Position numbers and translations under genes: made by a program
Assembly (NCBI RefSeq): GCF_900110695.1
Contig: NZ_FOEH01000001.1
Coordinates: forward strand, 186,001-250,000
Direction of reading: 5' to 3'
DNA: 64,000 nt
Origin: Virgibacillus subterraneus
Lineage (GTDB): Bacteria; Bacillota; Bacilli; Bacillales; Amphibacillaceae
Notes under the pieces: generated by a model
The model's database searches: none
Told to the model about the DNA's origin: nothing
Seen by the model: only the letters and a program-made list of their open reading frames with translations
Shown: piece after piece, positions 23,517 to 32,394 of the stretch
Layout: every line of letters begins with the position of its first letter
How positions within the stretch are numbered: the stretch's first letter is position 1

Positions 23517-24605
23517 ATGAAAGAAACAGCAATTGTTTATTGTGAAAGCATGTTCGGTACAATGGATGGAAAAACTGCAAATGGACTTGTCCGCAGATCG
23601 GATAAATATCAGGTTGTTGGAGTAATCGACAGTACAAAGGCTGGTGTAGACGCTGGTGATTACTTAGAAGGGAAACCAAACAACATCCCTGTATTCGCAA
23701 GTCTTGAGCAAGCTCTTGCGCAATTGTCTAAAGTACCTGATCAGTTTATTTATGGGATAGCTCCATCTGAAGCTTTTCTGAAACGTAATGAACGAGCAAT
23801 TGTGTTGGAGGCAATGAAAAAAGGGATGAGTATTGTAAACACCCTTCATGAATTTTTTACAAACGATGAAGAATTTGTGAAGCATTCAATAAAGTATGGG
23901 GTAAATATCAATGATGTGAGAAAGCCACCTGAAAAAAAGGATATGCACCTATTTTCAGGAAGAATATTAGATATAAAAACCCCAATCCTAGCTGTGCTTG
24001 GTACAGACAGTGCAGTTGGTAAACGAACAACATCGGTAATCCTTGAAGAAGCATTAATAAAAAAGGGTCTAAATGTGGCTTTTGTTGCAACTGGGCAAAC
24101 TGGTTTAATTCAAGGTGCGAAATACGGCGTAGCAATAGATGCTATCCCTTCACAATTTATGACAGGTGAGATTGAAAATCAAATTATGAGAGCTTATGAT
24201 AATGAGAATCCAGATATAATTATTGTTGAGGGCCAGGGGGCATTAAGCCATCCTGCATATATTAGTTCATGTTCGATCATTAGGGGATCAAGACCAAGTT
24301 CGATTATTGTTCAGCATCCACCGAAAAGAAAATATCTTGGTGACTTTACCTATATGAAAATGCCAACGATACAAAGTGAAATTGAACTCATCGAAAACTT
24401 TTCAAAGTCAAAGGTAATTGGGATAACTATTAACCATGAAAATATGTCCGATACAGAAATTTCTGAGGCTGTAACCAGGTATGAAAAGGATCTGAAGCTT
24501 CCTGCGACGGATGTACTTAAGCATGGTTGTGACAAGTTAATTGATACATTATTTTCTACTTATCCGGAGTTAGCAAGGAAAAAGAATAAAGTACTCGTAA
24601 ATTGA
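23517..24605 (+). CDS. DUF1611-family protein (DgcN-like)
   Basis: A 362-residue protein of the DUF1611 family: an N-terminal Rossmann-like part (about 1-140, with FIYGIAPSEAFLKRN) followed by a P-loop domain whose Walker A is GTDSAVGKRT (162-171) and a later IIIVEGQGALSHPAY. A characterised marine homologue, DgcN, is an N-acetyltransferase acting on D-glutamate in a D-amino acid catabolic pathway. The stop overlaps the TTG of the racemase gene, so the two proteins are translationally coupled and very likely act in one pathway on a D-amino acid. Confidence 0.85.
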   Translation: MKETAIVYCESMFGTMDGKTANGLVRRSDKYQVVGVIDSTKAGVDAGDYLEGKPNNIPVFASLEQALAQLSKVPDQFIYGIAPSEAFLKRNERAIVLEAMKKGMSIVNTLHEFFTNDEEFVKHSIKYGVNINDVRKPPEKKDMHLFSGRILDIKTPILAVLGTDSAVGKRTTSVILEEALIKKGLNVAFVATGQTGLIQGAKYGVAIDAIPSQFMTGEIENQIMRAYDNENPDIIIVEGQGALSHPAYISSCSIIRGSRPSSIIVQHPPKRKYLGDFTYMKMPTIQSEIELIENFSKSKVIGITINHENMSDTEISEAVTRYEKDLKLPATDVLKHGCDKLIDTLFSTYPELARKKNKVLVN

Positions 24606-25705
24606 TTGCTACTGCTGCACCTGCTACATCTAGGGTTGAAATTAACATTGGAAAAATTGCCCATAATGCAGAGAAACTAGTTCAGTTTTATGGATCAAAA
24701 GGGATCGAAATCATGGGGGTTACAAAAACCGTTTGCGGTGATCCGAATATCGCCAAAATCTTTGTAAATAAAGGAATTCACATACTCGCAGATTCTAAGA
24801 TAGAAAATATCAAGAAGATGCGTGATGCTGGCGTGAACGCACAATTTGTTCTGTTACGATCACCTGCTCTCAGTGAGCTTGATGCAGTTGTTAAAAGTGC
24901 TGATATTAGTATGAATACGGAGTTAGCTGTTATCAGAGGGCTAAGTACGATAGCTGAAAAATACAATACAGTACATGAAATTATCTTGATGGTTGAAATG
25001 GGAGATTTAAGAGAAGGAATTATGCCTGCAGACCTTGAGGGTTTTGTTCAAGAGATCCTAAAACTTTCAGGAGTTAAAATCATTGGTATCGGTGCAAACT
25101 TCGCCTGCTTTGGAGGGGTCAAACCAAGTGAAAAAAAGATGGCAGACCTATCGAAACTAGCTGGTCTTATTGAATTAAAATTCTCACTTCCACTTTCATA
25201 TGTTTCAGGGGGTAATTCGGCTAATTACAATTGGTTTACGGCTACTGAAAATATCGGGAAAATCAATAACTTAAGACTAGGTGAGTCCATTTATCTGGGA
25301 CGTGAAACACTTGATCGAAAGGCAATTCCTGGTTTATTTACCGATGCTTTTACGTTCATTTCAGAAGTGATTGAATCGAAAATAAAGCCATCTGTACCGG
25401 ACGGAGAAACCGGACAGGATGCATTTGGAAATCAACCTAAGTTTCGTGATCGTGGACCGATTCGCAGGGCCATTGTTGCTTTTGGATCCCAGGATGTTCT
25501 TGTAACAGGATTAACACCTGAGTTAGATATTGAAATTCTCGGGTCAAGCAGCGATCATACGATTCTTGATGCGAAGGACGTCAATTTGCAAGTAGGTGAT
25601 CAGGTAAAATTTTCTCCCAATTATGGAGCACTCCTGGCTATTATGTCTTCAAGTTATATAACAAAAAAATATACGAATGTAAAAGATAATCATATCCTCA
25701 CGTAA
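24602..25705 (+). CDS. Alanine/ornithine-racemase family PLP enzyme
   Basis: A 367-residue fold type III PLP enzyme (YhfX-like). The N-terminal RVEINIGKIAHNAEKLV leads to the cofactor lysine in IMGVTKTVCG (about residue 41), and VSGGNSANYNW plus GESIYLGRET hold the phosphate. Such enzymes racemise or epimerise amino acids. The start is TTG overlapping the DUF1611 stop, with no independent ribosome site. Together with the DUF1611 protein it forms a two-gene D-amino acid operon, ended by a terminator at 25693. Confidence 0.88.
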   Translation: MIATAAPATSRVEINIGKIAHNAEKLVQFYGSKGIEIMGVTKTVCGDPNIAKIFVNKGIHILADSKIENIKKMRDAGVNAQFVLLRSPALSELDAVVKSADISMNTELAVIRGLSTIAEKYNTVHEIILMVEMGDLREGIMPADLEGFVQEILKLSGVKIIGIGANFACFGGVKPSEKKMADLSKLAGLIELKFSLPLSYVSGGNSANYNWFTATENIGKINNLRLGESIYLGRETLDRKAIPGLFTDAFTFISEVIESKIKPSVPDGETGQDAFGNQPKFRDRGPIRRAIVAFGSQDVLVTGLTPELDIEILGSSSDHTILDAKDVNLQVGDQVKFSPNYGALLAIMSSSYITKKYTNVKDNHILT

Positions 25706-25726
25706 AAAGTGAGGATAAGATTTTTT
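25693..25726 (+). terminator. Terminator of the DUF1611-racemase operon
   Basis: TATCCTCAC (25693-25701) pairs with GTGAGGATA (25709-25717), then a T-rich tail. It abuts the stop of the convergent lectin-like gene. Confidence 0.8.
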
Positions 25727-26923
25727 CTAACGCCCTTGATATATATGAATGAGGTTTTGATTACGCCCTCTAGCAAATACATCAGTACGATTTGGTCCCC
25801 AAGATACTGCTGCCGGTGCTGACGTTAAAGTGCCATCAAGATCTACCCAATTTTCCCAGCGAGAACCATTCCATGATCTTTTATAAAGCCTTTGATTGGT
25901 TCCACGTACAAAGACATCAAGTCGGTTGGGCCGACGTGAAGAGACAGTTGGATGACTAGTTAAAGTACCACCAAGGCTTTCCCAGTTACTCCAATTGCTT
26001 CCATTCCACCATTTGTGAATTAAGTCTTGGTTTTGCCCTCTGGCAAATACATCAATACGATTTGGTCCCCAAGATACTGCTGCCGGTGCTGATGCTAAAG
26101 AGCCACCTAGATCTTCCCAGTCTTGCCACCTTGAGCCGTTCCATGTCTTTTTATAGAGCCTTTGGTTGGTTCCTCGTACAAAGACATCAAGCTGATTTGA
26201 ACGGCGTGAGGAGACTGTAGGGGCGCTTGTTAACGTGCCGCCAAGGTTTTCCCAGTTGCTCCACTGATTTCCATTCCACCATATGTGGTACAGGCTCTGG
26301 TCAGTTCCTCTAGCAAATACATCAATCCGGTTAGGACCCCAAGATACTGCTGCAGGTGGGGATGTTAATGTGCCGCCAAGGTTTTCCCAATCACTCCACC
26401 GGTTTCCGTTCCACCATTTATGGTATAGTCTGTCTCCGGTACCTCTTGCAAAAACGTCAAGCCGATTTGGTTGCCAGGAAGCTACAGTGGGAGCAGAAGT
26501 TAATGTGCCTCCTAAGTTTTCCCAGCTGCTCCAGCCTTGGCCAGGCTGCCCTTGACCGTTTCCGATCTGATTTAACGTTATTTCAATAACTCTAGTCAGT
26601 ATACGGTCAGCCAGATTCTGCGATACATTAAATCGTCTGAAAAACTGATATAGCCACGGGATTTGATTTTGAAATTGAGTATATATTTGGCTCGCTGACT
26701 GATTTGTGTTTGCCTGATTGAGTGTATAACCTACAGCAAGCGAAAAAATATAATCCGTTATACCTCGATTCATTCCAGCTTGTTCTAGCTGGGAATATAA
26801 GTTATTATGCTGTGAACGAAGTATCTGCATAACTTCCTGTGGCTGTTGCCTAAAATCAATATAAGGTTGACCATAATAATCTACTGGTACAAATTGTGGT
26901 GTTTGATATGGATATCTGTACAA
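25727..26923 (-). CDS. PLL-like beta-propeller lectin (DUF346 repeats)
   Basis: A 398-residue protein. Residues 1 to about 130 form a helical domain rich in Gln, Asn and Tyr with no signal peptide; from about 131 there are six modules of about 45 residues, each with [22 protein letters not shown] and LYHKWWNG. This is the repeat of PLL-type sugar-binding beta-propellers (PF03984), typically six- or seven-bladed. Odd and even modules resemble each other ([14 protein letters not shown] versus [14 protein letters not shown]), which indicates duplication of a two-module unit. TTG start behind GAGGAGG. A spore- or cell-surface lectin role is plausible. Confidence 0.88.
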   Translation of the reverse strand: MYRYPYQTPQFVPVDYYGQPYIDFRQQPQEVMQILRSQHNNLYSQLEQAGMNRGITDYIFSLAVGYTLNQANTNQSASQIYTQFQNQIPWLYQFFRRFNVSQNLADRILTRVIEITLNQIGNGQGQPGQGWSSWENLGGTLTSAPTVASWQPNRLDVFARGTGDRLYHKWWNGNRWSDWENLGGTLTSPPAAVSWGPNRIDVFARGTDQSLYHIWWNGNQWSNWENLGGTLTSAPTVSSRRSNQLDVFVRGTNQRLYKKTWNGSRWQDWEDLGGSLASAPAAVSWGPNRIDVFARGQNQDLIHKWWNGSNWSNWESLGGTLTSHPTVSSRRPNRLDVFVRGTNQRLYKRSWNGSRWENWVDLDGTLTSAPAAVSWGPNRTDVFARGRNQNLIHIYQGR

Positions 26924-26945
26924 TTTATATACCTCCTCATTTTTT

Positions 26946-27017
26946 AGCAGTTAAGAAACTGCGTTAGTGGAACTTAGCTTTTTGCCATTAAGGATTGGCA
27001 TAAAGCAAGTTTTCTAA
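26946..27017. repeat. GCAGTTAAGAAAG repeat, shortened copy
   Basis: GCAGTTAAGAAACTGCGTTA, then GCCATTAAGGATTGGCATAA and AAGTTTTCTAA. The first hairpin has lost its AGTATAAATACT centre, but the flanks match the complete copies. Confidence 0.65.
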
Positions 27018-27081
27018 CAGAGTCAGTATATGCACCTATGGGCAAAATTGGGAATGAGTAAGTAAAATAGATTTTTTGGTC

Positions 27082-27113
27082 AAAAAAACAGGAAGGATAT
27101 AACATCCTTCCTG
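27082..27113 (-). terminator. Terminator of the SGNH hydrolase gene
   Basis: CAGGAAGGAT (27089-27098) pairs with ATCCTTCCTG (27104-27113); on the minus strand it is followed by a run of seven T. Confidence 0.85.
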
Positions 27114-27121
27114 AGATTGCT

Positions 27122-27874
27122 TTATTCGTTTAGGCCCAGCACATCTAATCCGATTTCTGCAAGCTTAATTTGACCTTCGATAGTAGGATGAATGTCATCA
27201 GGAATCACATAGGTATCTTGATTTTGGCCGAATGCTGCATAAGAATCAGCTAACAGAATATTGCCGTACATAACATTATATAGAGATGCTAAATCTGTGA
27301 AATTTTTATTTATACTCGGTAAAATTTGAGAGCTGATAGCATGCAATGGATTATCTAGCTGAAAAGGATTATATACATTGTAAATTACGATTGGCGCGTC
27401 AGTTAGTGAACGAGCTTCTTCTATAATAGCTCCAATATTTGCAAACACATTACTTTCTTCAACTTTTTGCTGTAATATGGCCATAAAAGAACCCTGATCA
27501 CCACCACTTTCTCTTTGAGCAGCCTGCAGTGCCTGGAGCAGGTCATTGTTTCCAATTGTTAATGTAACATAGTCTGCATGCCTTACCGCTTGCCGGTACT
27601 TTTGATCTGTTTTCAATGAAGTTAGTAGTTCAGGAGTTGTCCAGCCTGGAATGCCAAGGTTACGAACCTGCAGATCACCATAATCTCCCATTAAGTATGG
27701 AAAAGCATCTTTAGATGTTGTCTTGTTATGTTGGTTTAAATTATAACCGTATGGAATTGAATCACCCAGCGATACAAGGGACTCTTTCGCATTACCATTT
27801 TTGGCAACTGCAGGAGTTGAGAAAAGCAAACTTGCAACTAAAATGAATACGAGTAACTTAACTATTTTCTTCAA
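27122..27874 (-). CDS. Secreted SGNH/GDSL-family esterase
   Basis: About 250 residues. A signal peptide (KKIVKLLVFILVASLLFS, cut near AVA/KNG) precedes the SGNH fold: block I SLGDSIPYGY with the catalytic serine about residue 39, block II Gly in NLGIPGWT, block III TIGNNDL and block V DDIHPT with Asp and His about 226 and 229. Members hydrolyse acyl esters of lipids or sugars outside the cell. The frame is open to GTG 27883, but that overlaps the AAAGGGA ribosome site; TTG 27874 is better spaced. It is a lone gene with its own terminator. Confidence 0.9.
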   Translation of the reverse strand: MKKIVKLLVFILVASLLFSTPAVAKNGNAKESLVSLGDSIPYGYNLNQHNKTTSKDAFPYLMGDYGDLQVRNLGIPGWTTPELLTSLKTDQKYRQAVRHADYVTLTIGNNDLLQALQAAQRESGGDQGSFMAILQQKVEESNVFANIGAIIEEARSLTDAPIVIYNVYNPFQLDNPLHAISSQILPSINKNFTDLASLYNVMYGNILLADSYAAFGQNQDTYVIPDDIHPTIEGQIKLAEIGLDVLGLNE

Positions 27875-27883
27875 ATAAAACAC

Positions 27884-28281
27884 TCCCTTTTATAAACTTG
27901 TCTATATTATAATTCATTCCTATCGATTAATCTGTCGAAAGTTAGTATGATTGAAAAATAATTTACATTAGAATGTCGTTAAGGTGAGAGATGAATTATC
28001 GGCAACGCGAAATTCAGATTAGTAATACAGATCCTCATTCCGCTAAAAGGGAGAAAAGCTGTTATAAGGGGGATGAAGTGGATCCTGGTTCCGCTAAATG
28101 CACAAAATCAATGATATTTGAGGTTAAATAACGTAAATAACGGAACGAGGATCCTAAATCATGCTCCAAACGATGGAATTGTAAGGAATAACGGAACGAG
28201 GATCCAGCAAGGTTAGCAATATGTAGATCCTCATCCATGCTTGCTAAGCATCCTTCAACGAATGCCAAGTTTTTCAAATCG
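27884..28281. repeat. GGAACGAGGATCC hairpin cluster B
   Basis: Motif copies at about 28028 and 28078 (reverse sense), 28137 and 28187 (forward) and a decayed reverse copy at 28224, in the stretch directly 3' of the bactofilin operon. The 27884-28020 part holds only the SGNH gene's upstream region. No gene is present. Confidence 0.75.
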
Positions 28282-28674
28282 TTAACTAGCTTCTTCGTCT
28301 TGTTTCTTTTTCTTCTTTTCAGAAGCCTTGTTGTCATTATTTTTAATCGTGCTTTCACCGTTAAACGTACCACCATCATCAATAATAATACCTTTTGTTG
28401 TTGCACTGCCTGATAATTTACCACTTGGCTGGACATGTACTTTTTCAGAAGTGTATAAATCTCCATTTACTTCACCGGCTATGATAATGTTCTTTCCTTT
28501 GATGGTTGGTTCAACATAGCCATCTTTCCCAATAAAAACATCACCGGCACAATCAACTTCACCATAAATTTTTCCATCAATACGCAGGCTTGATGGGTGT
28601 TTGATCTTTCCTTCAATTACTGTCCCTTGCCCAATAATTGTATCAACAATCTTTTGCTGTTTTTCTTTTTTCAT
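28282..28674 (-). CDS. Bactofilin (polymer-forming cytoskeletal protein)
   Basis: A 130-residue bactofilin: a short head, then a right-handed beta-helix core (DTIIGQGTVIEGKIKHPSSL, RIDGKIYGEVDCAGDVFIG, IIIAGEVNGDLYTSEKVHV, SATTKGIIIDDGG) and a charged Lys/Glu tail. Bactofilins polymerise without nucleotide and position wall enzymes. It is the last gene of a minus-strand operon in which the gene 28 bp upstream encodes an M23 peptidase, a partnership known in other bacteria for cell-shape control. Confidence 0.93.
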   Translation of the reverse strand: MKKEKQQKIVDTIIGQGTVIEGKIKHPSSLRIDGKIYGEVDCAGDVFIGKDGYVEPTIKGKNIIIAGEVNGDLYTSEKVHVQPSGKLSGSATTKGIIIDDGGTFNGESTIKNNDNKASEKKKKKQDEEAS

Positions 28675-28702
28675 ATACAGTTTCCTTTCTCGAAGTTGTT
28701 AC

Positions 28703-29566
28703 TTATTTATTAAATATAGTCATATAAGGATAAGGGTCAACTGGTTTTCCATTTTCCAAAATTTCGTAATGGAGATGGGGGCCTGTACTTCTCCCGGTAC
28801 TGCCTATAGATCCGATATTATCTCCTTTTTTCAAGTTGTCACCTTGTTTCACCTTAATTTCTGAAAGATGGCTGTAAAGGGTTACGAACTTATCTGAATG
28901 TCGAACTTTAATCGTATTTCCATATCCGCCATAGTATTTAGCCAAAGTTACAGTTCCATCAGCACCTGCATAAACAGGAGTACCAGTACTTCCTCTAATA
29001 TCAATTCCGGTATGTAGGGAAGATGATCTATTAAATGGATCACTACGCGGTCCAAACTCTGATGAAATACTATGTGAGCTTGACGGCCAGATGGTTGGGG
29101 TATGTTTAAGCTCCTTGTTTGTTTGTTCCATTTCGTCAATTGTTTTTTTATAGTGCTTAACGAACTCGCTTTGTTTCATTTCATTTTCCGGTATTTGTAT
29201 ATCAATTCCGCCACTAGGCCCTAAACTAACAGGTAGTTCTGTCATAGATTCTCTCATCTGGGATTCCAACAGTTTTAATTCCTTCATTTTAGCTTGTACT
29301 TTAGCCGTTTTTTGCTCCATGCTATCAACTTTTGTCTGTAATCCATCAACTTTGTTCGTTTGAATAGTTAAATCAGCAGCTAGATGATTATTCATCTGTT
29401 GTTTCTGGTTCGTTTCGTTGAAAAAATAAAATGAAAGTATTATTGGGATAATAGCTATAAACGATACGATATATACAATTTTTCTTGGTAGCTGAAACCG
29501 AGTGACAACCTTATTAGCGTCATTTGATAGAATGGTGAAGGTCAGTGTTTTCATTTTCCGCTTCAA
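28703..29566 (-). CDS. M23-family membrane-anchored peptidoglycan endopeptidase
   Basis: A 287-residue LytM-type metalloprotease. A basic cytosolic head and one transmembrane helix (IVYIVSFIAIIPIILSFYFF, about 30-49) are followed by a coiled coil (about 55-105) and the C-terminal M23 domain. The zinc ligands are in HTGID (about residues 187-191) and HLHYE (about 264-268). It would cut peptide crosslinks of the wall. TTG start with AAGGAG. Pairing with a bactofilin suggests that its activity is localised by the filament. Confidence 0.93.
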   Translation of the reverse strand: MKRKMKTLTFTILSNDANKVVTRFQLPRKIVYIVSFIAIIPIILSFYFFNETNQKQQMNNHLAADLTIQTNKVDGLQTKVDSMEQKTAKVQAKMKELKLLESQMRESMTELPVSLGPSGGIDIQIPENEMKQSEFVKHYKKTIDEMEQTNKELKHTPTIWPSSSHSISSEFGPRSDPFNRSSSLHTGIDIRGSTGTPVYAGADGTVTLAKYYGGYGNTIKVRHSDKFVTLYSHLSEIKVKQGDNLKKGDNIGSIGSTGRSTGPHLHYEILENGKPVDPYPYMTIFNK

Positions 29567-29597
29567 TGTTTATTATCACTCCTTAAATAATTCCTTG

Positions 29598-30833
29598 CTA
29601 AGTTAAATTGACAATTTGCAAGCCTTTGCTTTGTAAATACTTAATTATCTGTGGTAATGCCTCTATTACAGCTTCTGATTCGTGAAGCAAGATAATTGAT
29701 CCGGATGTTTTTGTGCCCTGGACAGAGCTGACTATTTCTTTTGGGTCATTGCTTTTCCAATCTTTCGGATCGTTATTCCAAAGCACCATTTTTCCTTGAT
29801 GCTCATTAATTAAATCTATTGTTAGTTGGTTCATATCACCATATGGTGGTCTAAATAGATCAACCTCTTCATTCGTTATGTCTTCAATTAATTGTATTGT
29901 TTGAATTAATTCATTTTCCTGTTGTTCATAAGAGAGGCTTGATACATGTACGTGATTCGTTGAATGCGTACCAATAGAAAAGCCTTCTGAGTTCACGTAC
30001 TTCACATAAATTGGATGTTTTTTAACATTTTGTCCAATAAAAAAGAATGTCCCACCAACCTGAAAGTCATCTAATATATCAACAATTTCCTTGGAAAATT
30101 TTGAAGGACCATCATCAAATGTAAGTGCTACGCTACCTTCTGGGATGCTGTATGTTAGAGCATCATTAAGCTCTACAGAGGGAATACTGGACTTTGACTG
30201 TTCAGAAGGGGTAACCTCTGTTGAACTAGTAATTGGATGTTTGCGTTTTATATCTTGTTTTGTATTCAATTCGCTGTTGGTCGTTTCTGCATTAGCGGTT
30301 GGTTTCTCATCAGACAGATTTTTTAAAGCTTGACTTGAATAACTGAATAGAATAGTAGATATGATGCCAACTAAAGCAACAGCCGCCCATGTCATTTTGT
30401 GCTTGGGCTTTTTTAGTTTGGGTACATCTTGCTTTGGTGCTTGTTCTAGCTCAACGCTTTCCAACTGATTAAAAGATAGACAGGCTATGTTTTCAATGTC
30501 CTCTGTTTTTTGGATAAGTTTAATCTCATGTAATGCTTTCACATATTCTTCTGAGCAGGCAAAATAAACCTTATCACTTTGATCTCGATATGTTCTCGTT
30601 AAAAAACTAACGTAACACTTTCTGATGGGGTCCCAGGAGCTATAAAAGGATAATCTGTGTTTATAATGTTTGTCAGAGGTGGTTATTTCCTTTAAACTCT
30701 CAGCTGTATTATTAGTAACTTTCCAAATGAGCTCAGTATCCTGTTCGAATGATAATTTCACCCGTAAAAATGATTGTTCTGCGTTGGTTTCAATGTCTAT
30801 TAGTTCGATTAGTTTTCCATGGTAGACTGACAT
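29598..30833 (-). CDS. Polysaccharide deacetylase with N-terminal domain and membrane anchor
   Basis: A 411-residue protein in three parts: an unassigned cytosolic domain (about 1-140), a transmembrane helix (WAAVALVGIISTILFSY, about 150-166) and an extracellular NodB/CE4 domain. The catalytic residues are present: TFDDGPS (Asp240, Asp241), HSTNH (His290, His294), RPPYG (328-332) and LLHES near the end. CE4 enzymes deacetylate peptidoglycan or other polymers. The N-terminal cytosolic domain is unusual and could be the contact with the bactofilin or coiled-coil partner. ATG behind AAGGAGG. Confidence 0.9.
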   Translation of the reverse strand: MSVYHGKLIELIDIETNAEQSFLRVKLSFEQDTELIWKVTNNTAESLKEITTSDKHYKHRLSFYSSWDPIRKCYVSFLTRTYRDQSDKVYFACSEEYVKALHEIKLIQKTEDIENIACLSFNQLESVELEQAPKQDVPKLKKPKHKMTWAAVALVGIISTILFSYSSQALKNLSDEKPTANAETTNSELNTKQDIKRKHPITSSTEVTPSEQSKSSIPSVELNDALTYSIPEGSVALTFDDGPSKFSKEIVDILDDFQVGGTFFFIGQNVKKHPIYVKYVNSEGFSIGTHSTNHVHVSSLSYEQQENELIQTIQLIEDITNEEVDLFRPPYGDMNQLTIDLINEHQGKMVLWNNDPKDWKSNDPKEIVSSVQGTKTSGSIILLHESEAVIEALPQIIKYLQSKGLQIVNLT

Positions 30834-30877
30834 GGCTGCCTCCTTTTTTTATTAGTAGAAGTTTGCAACCCGATTGG

Positions 30878-31639
30878 TTAGTCTGATGAATCAGCTGATT
30901 CTGGTGAAGTATTGGCGGCGGTAGTCTTTGGAGAGAAAGAAAAGGACATCCGCTCGGTAAAGTCGTTAATGGTCTGCATTAATTCAGCTTTTTCATCGGT
31001 AATTTTTTCGTATTGTTCATTGTATTTTTTGTTTTCTATTTCTAGATTTCTAACTTTTTCTTCCAGTTCTTTAATCTTTAACATGCTCTGGTATTGAGCA
31101 TTCGTAGATTCCTCATTTAGCTTGTTGTATTTATTGCTTTCTGTTTCAAGATCATTGGAGATTTTCTCATATTCGCTGTTAGAAGTACTTTGGTATTCTT
31201 TGTAGTCCTCAAGAAGCTGATCATAACTCATTTGTTTATTCGTAAGGTTACCTTCTAGCTCGCGAATTTCCTTATTTTTATCTTGTATAAGCTGATCTTT
31301 TTTAACTTCGTCATGCTTGTAACGATTAATGGTTTCATTCGCTGTATGTAATTGATCTTTTAGCCCATTATTTTTGTAAAGTATCAGCTCCCTGTCCTTT
31401 AGCATGTTTTCTAAAGAAACAATTAAATCTGAAGCTATCTTATCCTGGTTATCCTTTGAGAATAAATGTTTGTTCTCAGGTGTGTCTGTTTGCTCAGGTT
31501 CCTCATGATTGTTTGGCTGCTGTTTTTCCGTTACTTCAGAAGAGGGGTGCTCTTCAAGACTTGCCTGTTCCGGCTGATTTTGATTAGATAAAACACCTTT
31601 CAACCAGCCCATTGACTTTTTTTCCGTATCCTTGGTCAC
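30878..31639 (-). CDS. Coiled-coil protein, first gene of the bactofilin operon
   Basis: A 253-residue soluble protein: a Pro/Glu/Gln-rich disordered head (about 15-55), then an almost continuous predicted coiled coil from about 65 to 230 (for example RELEGNLTNKQMSYDQLLED) and a short Ser/Thr-rich tail. No enzyme motif. The N-terminal MGWLKGVL could be an amphipathic membrane-targeting segment. GTG start behind AGGAG. Its place at the head of the deacetylase-M23-bactofilin operon suggests a scaffold or spatial regulator; this is inference. Confidence 0.75.
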   Translation of the reverse strand: MTKDTEKKSMGWLKGVLSNQNQPEQASLEEHPSSEVTEKQQPNNHEEPEQTDTPENKHLFSKDNQDKIASDLIVSLENMLKDRELILYKNNGLKDQLHTANETINRYKHDEVKKDQLIQDKNKEIRELEGNLTNKQMSYDQLLEDYKEYQSTSNSEYEKISNDLETESNKYNKLNEESTNAQYQSMLKIKELEEKVRNLEIENKKYNEQYEKITDEKAELMQTINDFTERMSFSFSPKTTAANTSPESADSSD

Positions 31640-31720
31640 GCTATCATCTCCTATTTAAAAAAGTTCGACTCTTCTTATATCGACTGTTTTCGCAACAATT
31701 TTAGGGTTATGCATAAAAAC

Positions 31721-32374
31721 GAGGCTGGGACATAAATAAAATCTCTACTTTAAAGACGAATAATAACAGGATAGGTTATTTAGAACGTTCATTATCAATG
31801 GTTGAATCTAATATGTAATTGAAATAAACTGCGACATACTGTGGAAATATTTTTTAGCCTTTTTTCCAGTTCTAAAGAGGGTAGAGTGCTTTGACTCGTT
31901 TCGGCAGAATACTTCGCTTTCCATGGGCACGACTTCAGCCTCCTCGTGACGCTCAGAACGCTCCTTCCGGGGTCTTCGGAACGTGCTGTTCCCATAGGAG
32001 TCTATGTATTCCGCCTCCACTGATTAAGATGTCACTGTGAAGGTCCATAGCTGGAATAAAAAAAACTGCACGTATCTGAAATATTTGCTAATTGTTAGGA
32101 TAAAGTGAGTACAATCCAGCGGAGGAAATACACGTAGACTCCTGTGGGAGCTTGTGCCTAGATAGACTACGCAGCGACGTAGGAGCAAGGAGGCTCATCA
32201 GCCGCCCTAGGTGCGCGAAGTGTATTTCCGGAGCGGTATAATAGCACTCAAACTTTTTTAAAAGTATGTGGCAGTTTATTTCTAATCAACAACAAAAACC
32301 CGAACTGATTCAAATTCTATTTCAAGAATTTTGAATCACGGGTTTTACTTTGACTAAATACTTTTGTCCCAGCC
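31721..32374. repeat. 654-bp composite repeat with inverted GGCTGGGAC ends
   Basis: GAGGCTGGGACATAAAT at 31721-31737 is mirrored by TTTGTCCCAGCC at 32363-32374. Inside are two inverted arms: CATAGGAGTCTATGTATTCC near 31994 against GGAAATACACGTAGACTCCT near 32121. GCAAGGAGGCTCATCAGCCG (32185 on) and CAGCCTCCTCGTGACGCTC (31936 on) belong to a GC-rich repeat widespread in Bacillus relatives. GGCTGGGAC-bounded repeats are known in several Firmicutes; their function is unknown. Confidence 0.75.
32293..32346 (-). terminator. Terminator of the dicarboxylate symporter gene
   Basis: AAAACCCG..TGATTCAAATTC pairs with GAATTTTGAATCACGGGTTTT with small mismatches; on the minus strand GGGTTTTTGTTG follows. 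Confidence 0.75.
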
Positions 32375-32394
32375 ACGTCCTAAATTGCTTCTAT

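Larger units (their letters stand above)
31640..32394. other. Gene-free interval filled by a composite repeat
   Basis: Almost the whole interval is the GGCTGGGAC-bounded repeat (31721-32374), with the terminator of the symporter gene inside its right end. Short frames at 31795-32020 follow the repeat and are not genes. Confidence 0.65.

Noticed and set aside
31795-32020. Two short minus-strand frames of 66 and 70 codons
   Set aside because: They lie wholly within the GGCTGGGAC-bounded repeat and change with its copies in other places.
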